Below, one piece after another: positions 19,330 through 28,900 of a stretch of DNA of 64,000 nt (within the stretch, counting starts at the first letter, position 1; the number at the start of each line of letters is the position of its first letter). Source of the DNA: Opitutales bacterium UBA5694 (GTDB lineage Bacteria > Verrucomicrobiota > Verrucomicrobiia > Opitutales > Opitutaceae); NCBI GenBank assembly GCA_002420185.1, contig DIHO01000019.1:62001-126000 (forward strand), read 5' to 3'. The position numbers and the translations under genes were made by a program. The notes beneath the pieces are model-generated. The model was not told where the DNA came from, ran no database searches, and saw only the letters and a program-made list of their open reading frames with translations.

Positions 19330-21180
19330 ATGGGGTCTATGAATCATCTCCTCCCTGTTTTTTTTGTTATTTTGTCAATTCTATCTGCCTACTCAGAAGA
19401 TTCGTTTATTGATTTAAAAGTAACTCATGGGCCAATACTGGGACGGCCGAGTTCGACGACAATGAGTATTTGGGTGCGAACCAATGTTCCGGGTGAGGTG
19501 TCAGTTCGCTACGGAACGGAGAAATTGAAACAGCTAATGGTTTCAGAGTTGGTAGAATCGCAGCTAGAGAATGACAATACGGCAATTATTACACTTACCA
19601 ATCTCTATCCAGACACGCTCTACTATTATACGGTCGACAAGGGGCTATCAGGTTCTTTTAAAACTCTTCCAGACTCAAAGGACTATGTGGATCCAGAGCA
19701 CAATCCGAAAGGCTTGTTTAATTTCCAGTTTGAGTACACCTCCTGCATCAATCAAAACTGGGTGAGCAGTTTTGGTCCCAGTATGCCGTTGTATGATACG
19801 CTTAATGATCAGGTGACGGACAAAGTTCACTTCGCCATTGCCAATGGTGACTGGCTCTATGAGGAGGACAGAGATTTTCCGGCGTCCGCTTGGAAATCAC
19901 AGGTACGGCTAAATCCTGAAGATGGGGTTCCAGAGATCGTGGATTTGGCTCCGGCGGTCGCCGGAGTATGGGAGAATTACAAAACCTACATGAATCGTGG
20001 GAGAAACATGATGGAATGGCACAGCAATGTACCCAGCTTCTACACGTTTGACGATCACGAGCTTTTAAACGACATCTATGGAACGGGGGAAACGGGATAC
20101 GTTAATCGACGGGCGGTCTTTCGCGATACCGCCGTCAAGGCCTGGTTTGATTATCTTGGTTGGGCAAATCCCGTGGTCCACACTGAGCAGGCGAAGTTCG
20201 GTAAAGGGCATTTGGAAGAGGGGAGTGATATATTGTACGACCCAAACGCAAGTTTTTCGAACATGGATTTGAAAAACTACGCTAATCTCCATGTGCATTG
20301 GGGGAAGGAGACAGATGGCATGCGTGACATGTTTCTCGATACACAACCAGGTGATCCGAATGCTGGGGTTTACGACATTGTTGAAGTGGTGGACGCTCAT
20401 CGCCTCCGAATATCACCGTCGGGAAGGGCGAACGGAGAAGCAAAGTATTCAGTCGGTCGTCGATCCTATGGCTCGTTCCGAGTAGCCAATTGCGAATTCT
20501 TCATGCTGGATACGCGATCCCATCGCTCTTTGCACGATGTCAAGAATCCTAATAAAAAGGGTGCTACCATTTTGGGAAAGCAGCAGCTGAATTGGCTTAA
20601 GGAAACCATTAAAAACTCGGATGCGGACTTCTTTTTCATGGCTTCTTCGGTAGACTTCATGATACCCCATGTCGGAAGTGGAGGAGGGTCGGACAAAAAT
20701 CTAGACATTGCCAAAGATGATGCGTGGACCGTCTTTCTTGAGGAACGCGAGGGTCTCATCGAATTCTTGGAGAATCAAAGTCCTAAACAGTTTTTTATGC
20801 TCACGGGAGACCTTCACAATTCTTTTGCCATAAAGGTGCTGAACAATGTTTGGGAGTTCGCTTCTGGGCCGGGCAATTCGGTTAACCATGTTCCTGCTGA
20901 TGATGAGGGAGGTCGTCCCGCGAATGGAAAATTCAAATACGGGCCGCGTGAATGTGATATTCGCTGGTCGACCTATGTCTATTCGGACATGCCACGTCTC
21001 GAGCGGACTCATGCTCACTATTGCGTGGTGCAAGTGAACAATGTTTTTAACGCTCCATTGCAAAGGGGCGGCGAGCGCTGGGTTGCCTATCCTCATCCGC
21101 ATGTAATATTTAAGTACTACGATGCTTTCACGGGCGAGTTCAAATACAGCGAGTCCATCGTAGTGGGAATGGAGAACTAA
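19330..21180 (+). CDS. Exported PhoD-like phosphatase/phosphodiesterase
   Basis: A 616-residue protein of the alkaline phosphatase D/metallophosphoesterase type. A signal peptide (MNHLLPVFFVILSILSAYS) precedes an N-terminal fibronectin-like strand region beginning THGPILGRPSSTTMSIWVR. Metal-site motifs in order: YTSCINQNW, ANGDWLYE, TFDDHELLND and TGDLHNSF. Homologues cleave phosphomonoesters or phosphodiesters in the periplasm to gain phosphate. The long insert between about 270 and 400 is larger than in Bacillus PhoD. It lies among sulfatases but is not related to them; a role in phosphate acquisition is likely, and phosphorylated glycan substrates are possible. Confidence 0.82.
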   Translation: MGSMNHLLPVFFVILSILSAYSEDSFIDLKVTHGPILGRPSSTTMSIWVRTNVPGEVSVRYGTEKLKQLMVSELVESQLENDNTAIITLTNLYPDTLYYYTVDKGLSGSFKTLPDSKDYVDPEHNPKGLFNFQFEYTSCINQNWVSSFGPSMPLYDTLNDQVTDKVHFAIANGDWLYEEDRDFPASAWKSQVRLNPEDGVPEIVDLAPAVAGVWENYKTYMNRGRNMMEWHSNVPSFYTFDDHELLNDIYGTGETGYVNRRAVFRDTAVKAWFDYLGWANPVVHTEQAKFGKGHLEEGSDILYDPNASFSNMDLKNYANLHVHWGKETDGMRDMFLDTQPGDPNAGVYDIVEVVDAHRLRISPSGRANGEAKYSVGRRSYGSFRVANCEFFMLDTRSHRSLHDVKNPNKKGATILGKQQLNWLKETIKNSDADFFFMASSVDFMIPHVGSGGGSDKNLDIAKDDAWTVFLEEREGLIEFLENQSPKQFFMLTGDLHNSFAIKVLNNVWEFASGPGNSVNHVPADDEGGRPANGKFKYGPRECDIRWSTYVYSDMPRLERTHAHYCVVQVNNVFNAPLQRGGERWVAYPHPHVIFKYYDAFTGEFKYSESIVVGMEN

Positions 21181-21201
21181 ACTAGTACTATTGCGGGTAG
21201 G

Positions 21202-21221
21202 GCTGACTATTTTTAGTCAGC
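21202..21221. repeat. Hairpin of the GGTAGGGCTGAC repeat family
   Basis: A perfect 8-base stem (GCTGACTA/TAGTCAGC) with a TTTT loop, preceded by GGGTAGG. The core recurs at 47703, 60615 and 62391. It may also help end transcription of the PhoD-like gene, though no T-run follows. Confidence 0.6.
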
Positions 21222-21375
21222 TGGATTTTGATCTAGTAGGTTGACGGGTGACGAATGTTTAAGGATAGACAGCCTTGCCACAATTTCGTAGTCCGAGTAT
21301 TTTCTGATTCTGGGATGTTTATGGAGACTTAAAAAAGGGGTGACCTTGAACCCATTATCAAATAACCCTTTTAAT

Positions 21376-22800
21376 ATGTCTCGAATCATCACCTATCTAT
21401 TTTGTGCTCTATTTGTGGTCGAGTCCTTGGTTGCGGCCCAGGATCAGTCGATTCGACAGGCTCAGGACAAGCCCAACGTCGTCCTCATTATGGCGGACGA
21501 TGTGAGTTGGGAGGCCATTGGTTGCTATGGGGCAGAGGACTACTTAACCCCTAGAATCGATAAGCTAGCGTCGAAAGGGATACGCTTTAAAAACTGCTTT
21601 TCGACCCCGATTTGCACGCCGTCACGCGTGAAGCTGATGACGGGTCAGTACAACTTCCGAAACTATACCCACTTTGGATATCTAAATCCGAATGATAAGA
21701 CTTTCGGTCATCTGATGCAGGAAAACGGCTATCAGACCGCGATCGTGGGGAAGTGGCAATTGAATGGACTCTACAATAATCTGCCGGGATACGACGACAA
21801 TATGCGTCCCGCCAAAGCGGGTTTTGACGAATTTTATCTCTGGCAGCTGACAACGGGGAAGGCTGGTGGTCTTGGTGGCGAGCGATTCTGGAACCCCCCG
21901 ATCGAGACAAATGGGGAGTTTATCACGAAGGAGCAAAACGCAGGCGAATATGGACCTGAATTAATGACGGACTATCTGTGTGACTTTATGGAGCGAAATA
22001 AAGATGTTCCGTTCTTTGTCTACTATCCTATGGTTCTCGTACATGACCCTTTTGTCCCAACACCAGACACAATTGGCGACGCTCAGAGAGACACCGCTAA
22101 TGAGTGGGATAAGACCCGAAACAAAGAGCACTTTGTATCCATGGTGAACTACATGGACAAGCTGATCGGAAGAATTGCGGATAAAACAGAGTCGCTGGGG
22201 ATCGCTGAAAATACGATCATTCTTTTCACTGCTGACAACGGAACCGGTGTGGGTATCACTTCAAACTGGAACGGTATGGAGATCAAGGGAGGGAAAGGTG
22301 GTCCTACGAATATGGGAACCCACGTCCCCCTCATAGCTTACTGGAAAGGACAAACCCCTAAAGGTAAGGAATTGGATGACTTGGTCGATTTTACCGACTT
22401 CTACGCTACCTTAGCAGAAGCAGCGGGTGCGACGAGAGGGGATCGTGACCCCATCGATGGTCGAAGTTTCTTACCGCAGCTTAAAGGTAAGAAAGGGATT
22501 CCGCGAGATTGGGTTTTCACTCACTATCAGCCCTACTGGAACAAAGTACCTGCTCAGTTTGCTCGAACCGAAAGGTTCAAGCTATACCGGGATGGTAGAT
22601 TTTATGAGGTGCCGAAAGACTTGAAAGAGGAAAACGATCTCGCGATCGGGGAAGCTGGTGAGCAATCGGAGATGATTCGACAGCAGCTTCAAGCGTTTCT
22701 GGATGCAACCCCTCCCGCTCCAACTGTGAAAGGTCAACGGTACTCAGAGCATCGACCTATCTATCCCGATTGGCGAAATTTGGTAGATCCGAATGACTAG
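21376..22800 (+). CDS. Exported family S1 sulfatase with a repeat-derived linker
   Basis: A 474-residue protein from the ATG at 21376, where a signal peptide (MSRIITYLFCALFVVESLVA) begins; a GTG at 21340 in the same frame follows a GGGG-rich stretch and is the alternative. Asp41-Asp42 lie in MADDVSWE, and the formylglycine Cys80 in CTPSR. GKWQLNGLYNN and TADNGTGVG carry the other positions; the usual GKWHLG has Gln in place of His. The residues SIRQAQDKP between signal and catalytic domain are encoded by a copy of a widespread short repeat (21451-21470). No transporter is adjacent; it stands alone between the PhoD-like gene and a 400-base gap. Confidence 0.9.
   Translation: MSRIITYLFCALFVVESLVAAQDQSIRQAQDKPNVVLIMADDVSWEAIGCYGAEDYLTPRIDKLASKGIRFKNCFSTPICTPSRVKLMTGQYNFRNYTHFGYLNPNDKTFGHLMQENGYQTAIVGKWQLNGLYNNLPGYDDNMRPAKAGFDEFYLWQLTTGKAGGLGGERFWNPPIETNGEFITKEQNAGEYGPELMTDYLCDFMERNKDVPFFVYYPMVLVHDPFVPTPDTIGDAQRDTANEWDKTRNKEHFVSMVNYMDKLIGRIADKTESLGIAENTIILFTADNGTGVGITSNWNGMEIKGGKGGPTNMGTHVPLIAYWKGQTPKGKELDDLVDFTDFYATLAEAAGATRGDRDPIDGRSFLPQLKGKKGIPRDWVFTHYQPYWNKVPAQFARTERFKLYRDGRFYEVPKDLKEENDLAIGEAGEQSEMIRQQLQAFLDATPPAPTVKGQRYSEHRPIYPDWRNLVDPND
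21451..21470 (+). repeat. ATTCGACAGGCTCAGGACA-type short repeat inside a coding region
   Basis: This 20-base word closely matches a short repeat I recall as common in environmental bacterial genomes. Here it sits in frame, between the signal peptide and mature domain of the sulfatase. Confidence 0.5.
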
Positions 22801-23208
22801 CAAAAAGTAGCCTTTTGCGAGTTAACCGATAACTTGTTTTCTAAAGTCCAAGAGCTCCTCACATCTGTGACCAATAAATTTAATATCGGAAAACTCAGAC
22901 TCCTCAGTTGGGAACGCCAAGCCCCAGTTTGGCCCTCACTTATCCAAGCGAATACAGGGCGGGGGCTTGGCGTTCCATTAGCATCCTCGATAAATAAGAT
23001 AATTAACTAAGTAGATTCTCAATATCGCTCGTGTTGTTCCTTGGGCCCTCTGTATTCGGAAAATAGGTTTCAGGTGGGATGGGTACGGATTTTCTATCAC
23101 TTTTTTATCTATTGCGAATGGGCTCCTAAGAGCTTCTAGTCACGATTTTACGAGTCTTGCTCGGAGGAATTTATTAAAATAATTTTTATACGCGGCCCGG
23201 CACAAACG
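22801..23208. other. Convergent intergenic region with a long inverted repeat
   Basis: Lies between the 3' ends of a sulfatase and uvrA. Apart from the inverted repeat at 22911-22976 nothing gene-like is seen. Confidence 0.6.
22911..22976. repeat. Perfect 15-base inverted repeat, MITE/REP-like
   Basis: Arms GGAACGCCAAGCCCC (22911-22925) and its exact complement (22962-22976) flank a 36-base centre that holds a second short pair (GCCCT/AGGGC). A half-copy, TTGGCGTTCCATT, recurs at about 63600. There is no T-run, and the size and symmetry suit a small mobile palindrome. Confidence 0.7.
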
Positions 23209-26200
23209 TCAGCCATGCATTTTAGGTATCATGTACTCAGCTGTTATGCTGCGTTTGGAAGTCATGAGCCCTCTCAGATCACCTTGGTATAGAATCTTCC
23301 CGCCCTTCGGCCCACCCTCGGGACCGACTTCGACTATGTAGTCAGCCTCTGCCAACAGGTCCAGGTGATGCTCGATAACGACAACGGTATGGCCCGCATT
23401 AACGAGTTTGTGGAGAAGTTGTATTAGCTTTTCACAGTCGCTGAGATGGAGCCCAATAGTAGGTTCTTCCAGTATGTATAAATTGGTTCTTTGAATTCCA
23501 CGGCTTCTCTCAGTGTAGTTTTGCAATCCTTTCGCTAGCTCGGTAACCAGTTTCAAACGTTGGGCTTCCCCGCCTGATAGTGTAGGACTGCTTTGCCCAA
23601 GAGTTAGGTATCCGAGACCGGTTTCGACCATGAGCTGCATAATCTCACCCAGTTGAGAGTGGAAGCTGAAGAAGTCGGTGGCTTCTTCAAAGGTCATGGC
23701 CAATATGTCGGCGATGTTCTTTCCTTTCCAATGGAGATCGAGAAGCTCGGATCCATAGCGAGAACCATTGCAATCATCGCAAATCACATAAGTGTCAGGC
23801 ATAAAGCTCATCTCAAGTTTTACACGCCCAGCTCCGGAGCAAGTATCGCATCTTCCGTGGGGGGTGTTGAAAGAAAAACGGCCAGGTTTGTATCCCCGCA
23901 TTTTAGACTCTGGCAAATTTGAGAAAAAGAGACGTATCGTATCGAATACACCGAGATAGGTAGCAGGAGTAGATCGAGGGGTCTTGCCGATAGGAGATTG
24001 GTCAACTTCGATGACCGATCGAAAGGAGTGGGCTCCAGAGAGGGATCTAAACAAAACGTTTCCTTCCTCGCTTTCAATCGCCCTCCCATTCTTGGCAAAC
24101 ATCTTTCCCGTGACAGTTTTTTTCTTCGATTTAATGGAGTAGGCTGCGGCCTGACCGAGCAGATCTCTTACGAGCGAAGATTTTCCCGCACCCGATGCAC
24201 CGCAAACCATTGTGAGTCTTTGATGGGGAAGTTTAAGGTTCTGGTTCTTAAGGTTGCGGAAATTTGCCTCTTTTAGCTCAATCCAATTAGCATTCCCTGA
24301 ACTTGGTTTTTGAATTTTGCGGTACGCGCCATTCAGTGGATGAAAGATACCGTTTTTCAGGAATTTACCGGTGAGAGAGTTCTTGTTTTGTTTTAGTTGT
24401 GAGAGGGTGCCTTTAGCGATGAGTTCCCCCCCTTGGATTCCCGCTCCAGGGCCCAAATCGATTATGCAATTGGCTTGCTCCATCATGGTGGTATCGTGCT
24501 CTACAACGATAAGGGTGTTTCCTTTTTTCCGAAGTTCTTTGAGGGTTTCGATCAGTCGATCGCTGTCACGGGCGTGAAGGCCAATGCTGGGTTCATCAAG
24601 AACGTAAAGAACCCCGGCCAGATTGGATCCCAGCTGCGCAGCTAGACGGATACGTTGAGCCTCACCTCCGGAAAGGGTTTGGGTCGATCGATCCATGGAA
24701 AGGTACTCAAGACCCACTTTATCCATGAATTGGAGACGCTCTTGGATCTGATCAACAATGTCGCGAGCAATAATACGCCCCCGCTCGTCAAGATTTAGCG
24801 TGCTAAGAGTTTTGAGGAGTTCTTTCGGTGTTTTTTCGAGAAGAATGGGCAGTGATATTTTCCTATTACCTTTCAGCGGCAGGAAGACGTTACGACTCGT
24901 GCGGTTCAAGCGCTGACCGTCACAATCGGGGCAAATCGTAACTTCGTCTTCATCTTCGCTAGAATCAGCTCCGATAGACTTTGCGAGAAGTTCATCATCC
25001 TCGAGACGCTCACGCATCCAAGAAAAAATCTGACCATGTCCGCGACAGGTGGGGCACCAGCCTTTGTGTGAATTGAAGGAAAAATCCTTTGGGTCAAGTT
25101 CTGGCAAGGCCACGCCAGTGTCGGGATCCATACGAAGCGTAGAAAGCCATGAGACGATATTCTCATCCTGATCCAAGAGCAACGCAGTGCCATGACCTCG
25201 GTTTAGTGCTTCTTTGAGTGCATATGATATTTCAGAGGGAGACCCTGAAATCGATTTGAGATCAGTAATCACCACCTCGATGTTGTGCTCCTTATAACGG
25301 TCCAGTTTTTTGAAATCCTCGGTAAAGATAATCGACCCATCGACCCGCATCATTTCATAGCCATGGTCTGCAATCCATTTGGCTATGGGTTGATGATGGC
25401 CCTTTCGATTTCGTACGAGCGGAGCGCAAAGTAGCAATTGTTTGAATTTGCTGGAATTCGAAGCACGGAGCATCGTACGAACACGCTTTAAAAGCTGTGT
25501 CTGGGTTTGTGAAACAAGTGCTTCACCCGTATCCGGATTATGGGGTATACCCAATCGAGAGTAGAGAAGCCGGAGGTACTGGGCGACTTCGGTAATCGTG
25601 GCGACGGTCGATTTACGGCTCCCGCGGGTGACTCTTTGCTCGATGGCGACAGTTGGCTGGATTCCCGAAAGCTGATCCAAATCAGGCCGAGGCAGTTGTT
25701 CGACAAACTGGCGGGCGTAGGGCGACATAGATTCCATAAATCGCCGCTGTCCTTCACCAAATATAATATCAAATGCCAACGTGGACTTGCCTGAGCCCGA
25801 AACGCCAGTAACGACCGAGAGCTGATAATGGGGAATCGAAACATTGAGGTTCTTGAGATTGTGCTCCCGAGCTCCAGTGACAGTTAAGGCGGAACTGGAA
25901 TTTTTATAAGGGCTGGGGTCTTCCGCGGCCAAAAGAAGTTGTTGCCCAGATCTATCTTTAATCCTGCTACCTTCTTCCTTAAGAAATTTTCCGGTTTCCG
26001 TTTTAAGGTGAGTTGCACAATCGGAAGGTGTCCCCTGGAACACAATTTTGCCGCCATCGGAGCCTGCTTCGGGGCCGAGCTCGATGATCCAGTCAGCGGA
26101 CTTTAATACATCCAAATTGTGTTCAATGACGATCAGGCTGTGACCGTGGTCGACGATTTTTTGAAGGACTGCGAGGAGACGCTTTACATCGTGTTTGTGA

Positions 26201-28845
26201 AGTCCCGTAGTGGGCTCATCCAGCAATATGAAGCTGCTTTCTGAAGATTGTAGCGTTTTACCCGTATTCTTACCTGATAGGTATTTAACGAGTTTAAGAC
26301 GCTGGGACTCTCCACCCGATAAGGTGTTTAGAGGCTGGCCCATTTTTAGGTATCCCAGTCCCACCTGATCCAGGGCATCTAGCTTGTCGTATAAATTTGG
26401 GTACTCTTGAAAGAAGCATAGCGCTTGGGAAATGGTAAGATCCAGTATGTCGGCGATAGAGTGGTTCAGGAATCGAATTTCGAGTATTTCAATCTTGAAA
26501 CGCTTGGCATTGCAATGAGGGCAGGGCACGAATACGTCGCTGAGAAACTGCATTTCAACCTTTTCGTATCCAAGCCCACTGCAATGTTCACACCGACCGT
26601 CTCCTGCATTGAAAGAAAAGCTTGAGGCCGTGTAGCCTTGAGCCTTCGCCTCTGGCAGGTCTCCGAATAGTTTGCGAATTTGGTCCCAGGCGTTTACGAA
26701 GACTGCGGGATTGGATCGAGGAGTACGACTGACCGGCGCTTGATCCACCATTACTATTTCACTGGGTTCGATGCCGCACCTGAGGCTCTTTAAAGAAGCG
26801 GGGTCTTCAGCCAGCTTCCCTCTTTGGGCTAGCAGTGTTTGATAGAGCACATTGTTCATAAGTGTGCTCTTTCCCGATCCGGATACACCACTGAAACAGA
26901 CAAAACGGTTTAGAGGAATATCCACATCCAGATTTTGGATATTATTTTTACTCGCGCCACGGATACGAATTCTCGGTGGCTCGTTCCCTTTTCCAGATAA
27001 TTTAAAGGGACGAGTATTGTGCGGTTTTTCGATAGATCGCTTCCCTGAAAAATAGTTGCCTGTTATGCTCTTTGAACAGGTGAGCAGCTCTGACGAGTTA
27101 CCTTCGAATACGACGTGGCCCCCCTTTGCTCCGGGTTCGGGACCGATCTCCAGAATGTGGTCAGCAGCGAGAATCATGGCGTCGTCATGCTCAACGATGA
27201 CCACGGTATTTCCCGAGTCCGTGAGTGTGCGAACGATCTGGATGAGTCGATCTATGTCGCGGGCATGTAAGCCGACAGAAGGCTCATCGAGAACGAAAAG
27301 TGTATCTACGAGTGATGTTCCCAGACAGGAAGTCAGGGTCACTCTTTCAACTTCGCCTCCGCTTAGAGTTCGGGCGGGGCGGTTCAGAGTGAGGTATCCT
27401 AGTCCTACGTGATTCAAGTACCGAAGTCGCGAGAGAATAGCTTCGAAAGCGATGTCTGACTGGCGATGGTTGACCGTGGGCTGAGTGGGCTCTTTATAAT
27501 TGGATACGATTTCGTACAGTTGCTTGATGGGAAGCTCGTACAGGTCCGGCAGACGGTAGCTGTTCCAAAGCCAGCAAAGAGCTTCGGGTTGGAGGCGAGT
27601 GCCGTCGCAATGAGGACATTTAATGTAGGCTCGGAAACGCGAGAGGAAGATGCGAACATGCATCTTGTAGGTTTTCTTTTCAAGCCAGTCGAAGAAGCCT
27701 TTGACCCCGTACCAGGAATTGCCGTCCCAATCTTCGGATTCGTGCTTTTTCCGGAATTGAGGCTCTCCGTTGATGACTATGTTCTGATGCTTCTTAGGGA
27801 GTTGATTGAAGGGAGTCTTGGTGGAGATTTTTAGGCGCCGACAAGCCCGTTCGAGGTCCTTTTTACTTTCACCGTATACTTGTCCCTCAAATGGGCGAAC
27901 CACTCCATCGGAAATACTCAGCTTTTGATCCGGTAAGGCGAGACGATAATCGATTTCGATGACGCGTCCAAAGCCTCTACATTCCGGGCAGGCTCCAATG
28001 GGAGAGTTGAAAGAGAACATAGGGGGGCTAGCGGGGCGGAATCGTTTCCCGCTTTTCGTGGAATGCAGGCCACTGGAAAATCGATCGAGAAGGGTTGGCT
28101 TACTGTTAAAGAGAACAAGTTCGCCTTGACCGAACTCGAGAGCGGTTTCGGCGGCCTCAAGAAAACGTCCTAGGTGCTTCGTTTCTAAACGCATCCGGTC
28201 CTGGACAACATAGGCGACCTTGTCCTTTTTACATGAAAGAGCTTTTATGGCTTTGTTGTCATCTAGTCGGTGAAAGATTCCTGATTTGGTTATGAAACGT
28301 GAATAACCTTGGGCTTTGACATTCTGGAACATTTCCACCCAATCGAGCTTTTCGGGGCGGTGGATTTCGAAAGCGATGACTACAGTTTGCGAAGGCCATC
28401 GCTTCAGAGATTTTTCCCATATCGTTTTCGGATTGTCGTCATGTATTTCTTCTCCGGTTACTGGATCAAAGAGGGTCGCCACATGGCTAAACCAGACTTT
28501 GAAAAAGTCGTTCAGCTCGGTCATCGTTCCCACGGTAGAACGAGAGGTTTTGATTGTGTTCCTCTGCTCGATCGCGATCGATGGACGCACGTTTTCAGCT
28601 TCGTCCAGGTCGGGTTTTTCGAGTAGGTCAAGAAACTGTCGCGTGTAGGCACTGAAAGTTTCAACATAGCGACGTTGGCCTTCCGCATGGATTGTTTCAA
28701 AAACAAGCGAGGACTTACCCGCACCGCTAAGTCCGGTCACGGCGATGTATTTCCCCAGCGGAATATCGACATCAATATTCTTGAGGTTGTTTTGTCGAAC
28801 CCCTCGTAGGCGAATGGACTTAAGATCGGAAAGCGGTTTAGGCAT
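23209..28845 (-). CDS. uvrA: Tandem-fused (double-length) excinuclease subunit UvrA
   Basis: A 1878-residue protein holding two complete UvrA units. UvrA recognises bulky DNA lesions and loads UvrB in nucleotide excision repair. Unit 1 covers about 1-980, unit 2 about 985-1878, each close to the usual 940. Four Walker A motifs are intact: GLSGAGKSS, GVSGSGKST (about 655), GVSGSGKST (about 1015) and GASGAGKSS (about 1550). Four LSGGE signatures and paired zinc clusters follow (CPECRG...CPHCDG, CEHCSG...CPHCN, CPTCRG...CPDCDG, CDTCSG...CDDCNG). I chose the ATG at 28845 (AGGAAAC lies upstream) over 28872. Chlamydial UvrA is likewise double length. It lies 55 bases downstream of a glycosyltransferase on the same strand. 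Confidence 0.93.
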   Translation of the reverse strand: MPKPLSDLKSIRLRGVRQNNLKNIDVDIPLGKYIAVTGLSGAGKSSLVFETIHAEGQRRYVETFSAYTRQFLDLLEKPDLDEAENVRPSIAIEQRNTIKTSRSTVGTMTELNDFFKVWFSHVATLFDPVTGEEIHDDNPKTIWEKSLKRWPSQTVVIAFEIHRPEKLDWVEMFQNVKAQGYSRFITKSGIFHRLDDNKAIKALSCKKDKVAYVVQDRMRLETKHLGRFLEAAETALEFGQGELVLFNSKPTLLDRFSSGLHSTKSGKRFRPASPPMFSFNSPIGACPECRGFGRVIEIDYRLALPDQKLSISDGVVRPFEGQVYGESKKDLERACRRLKISTKTPFNQLPKKHQNIVINGEPQFRKKHESEDWDGNSWYGVKGFFDWLEKKTYKMHVRIFLSRFRAYIKCPHCDGTRLQPEALCWLWNSYRLPDLYELPIKQLYEIVSNYKEPTQPTVNHRQSDIAFEAILSRLRYLNHVGLGYLTLNRPARTLSGGEVERVTLTSCLGTSLVDTLFVLDEPSVGLHARDIDRLIQIVRTLTDSGNTVVIVEHDDAMILAADHILEIGPEPGAKGGHVVFEGNSSELLTCSKSITGNYFSGKRSIEKPHNTRPFKLSGKGNEPPRIRIRGASKNNIQNLDVDIPLNRFVCFSGVSGSGKSTLMNNVLYQTLLAQRGKLAEDPASLKSLRCGIEPSEIVMVDQAPVSRTPRSNPAVFVNAWDQIRKLFGDLPEAKAQGYTASSFSFNAGDGRCEHCSGLGYEKVEMQFLSDVFVPCPHCNAKRFKIEILEIRFLNHSIADILDLTISQALCFFQEYPNLYDKLDALDQVGLGYLKMGQPLNTLSGGESQRLKLVKYLSGKNTGKTLQSSESSFILLDEPTTGLHKHDVKRLLAVLQKIVDHGHSLIVIEHNLDVLKSADWIIELGPEAGSDGGKIVFQGTPSDCATHLKTETGKFLKEEGSRIKDRSGQQLLLAAEDPSPYKNSSSALTVTGAREHNLKNLNVSIPHYQLSVVTGVSGSGKSTLAFDIIFGEGQRRFMESMSPYARQFVEQLPRPDLDQLSGIQPTVAIEQRVTRGSRKSTVATITEVAQYLRLLYSRLGIPHNPDTGEALVSQTQTQLLKRVRTMLRASNSSKFKQLLLCAPLVRNRKGHHQPIAKWIADHGYEMMRVDGSIIFTEDFKKLDRYKEHNIEVVITDLKSISGSPSEISYALKEALNRGHGTALLLDQDENIVSWLSTLRMDPDTGVALPELDPKDFSFNSHKGWCPTCRGHGQIFSWMRERLEDDELLAKSIGADSSEDEDEVTICPDCDGQRLNRTSRNVFLPLKGNRKISLPILLEKTPKELLKTLSTLNLDERGRIIARDIVDQIQERLQFMDKVGLEYLSMDRSTQTLSGGEAQRIRLAAQLGSNLAGVLYVLDEPSIGLHARDSDRLIETLKELRKKGNTLIVVEHDTTMMEQANCIIDLGPGAGIQGGELIAKGTLSQLKQNKNSLTGKFLKNGIFHPLNGAYRKIQKPSSGNANWIELKEANFRNLKNQNLKLPHQRLTMVCGASGAGKSSLVRDLLGQAAAYSIKSKKKTVTGKMFAKNGRAIESEEGNVLFRSLSGAHSFRSVIEVDQSPIGKTPRSTPATYLGVFDTIRLFFSNLPESKMRGYKPGRFSFNTPHGRCDTCSGAGRVKLEMSFMPDTYVICDDCNGSRYGSELLDLHWKGKNIADILAMTFEEATDFFSFHSQLGEIMQLMVETGLGYLTLGQSSPTLSGGEAQRLKLVTELAKGLQNYTERSRGIQRTNLYILEEPTIGLHLSDCEKLIQLLHKLVNAGHTVVVIEHHLDLLAEADYIVEVGPEGGPKGGKILYQGDLRGLMTSKRSITAEYMIPKMHG

Positions 28846-28900
28846 TGAAATAGTGTTTCCTAAGAAGAGCACGAAGCGATTCTTTCATAGCGGGCAAAGA

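Noticed and set aside
19330..21180. Another sulfatase
   Set aside because: No C-x-P-x-R site; the metal motifs are those of PhoD-like metallophosphoesterases.
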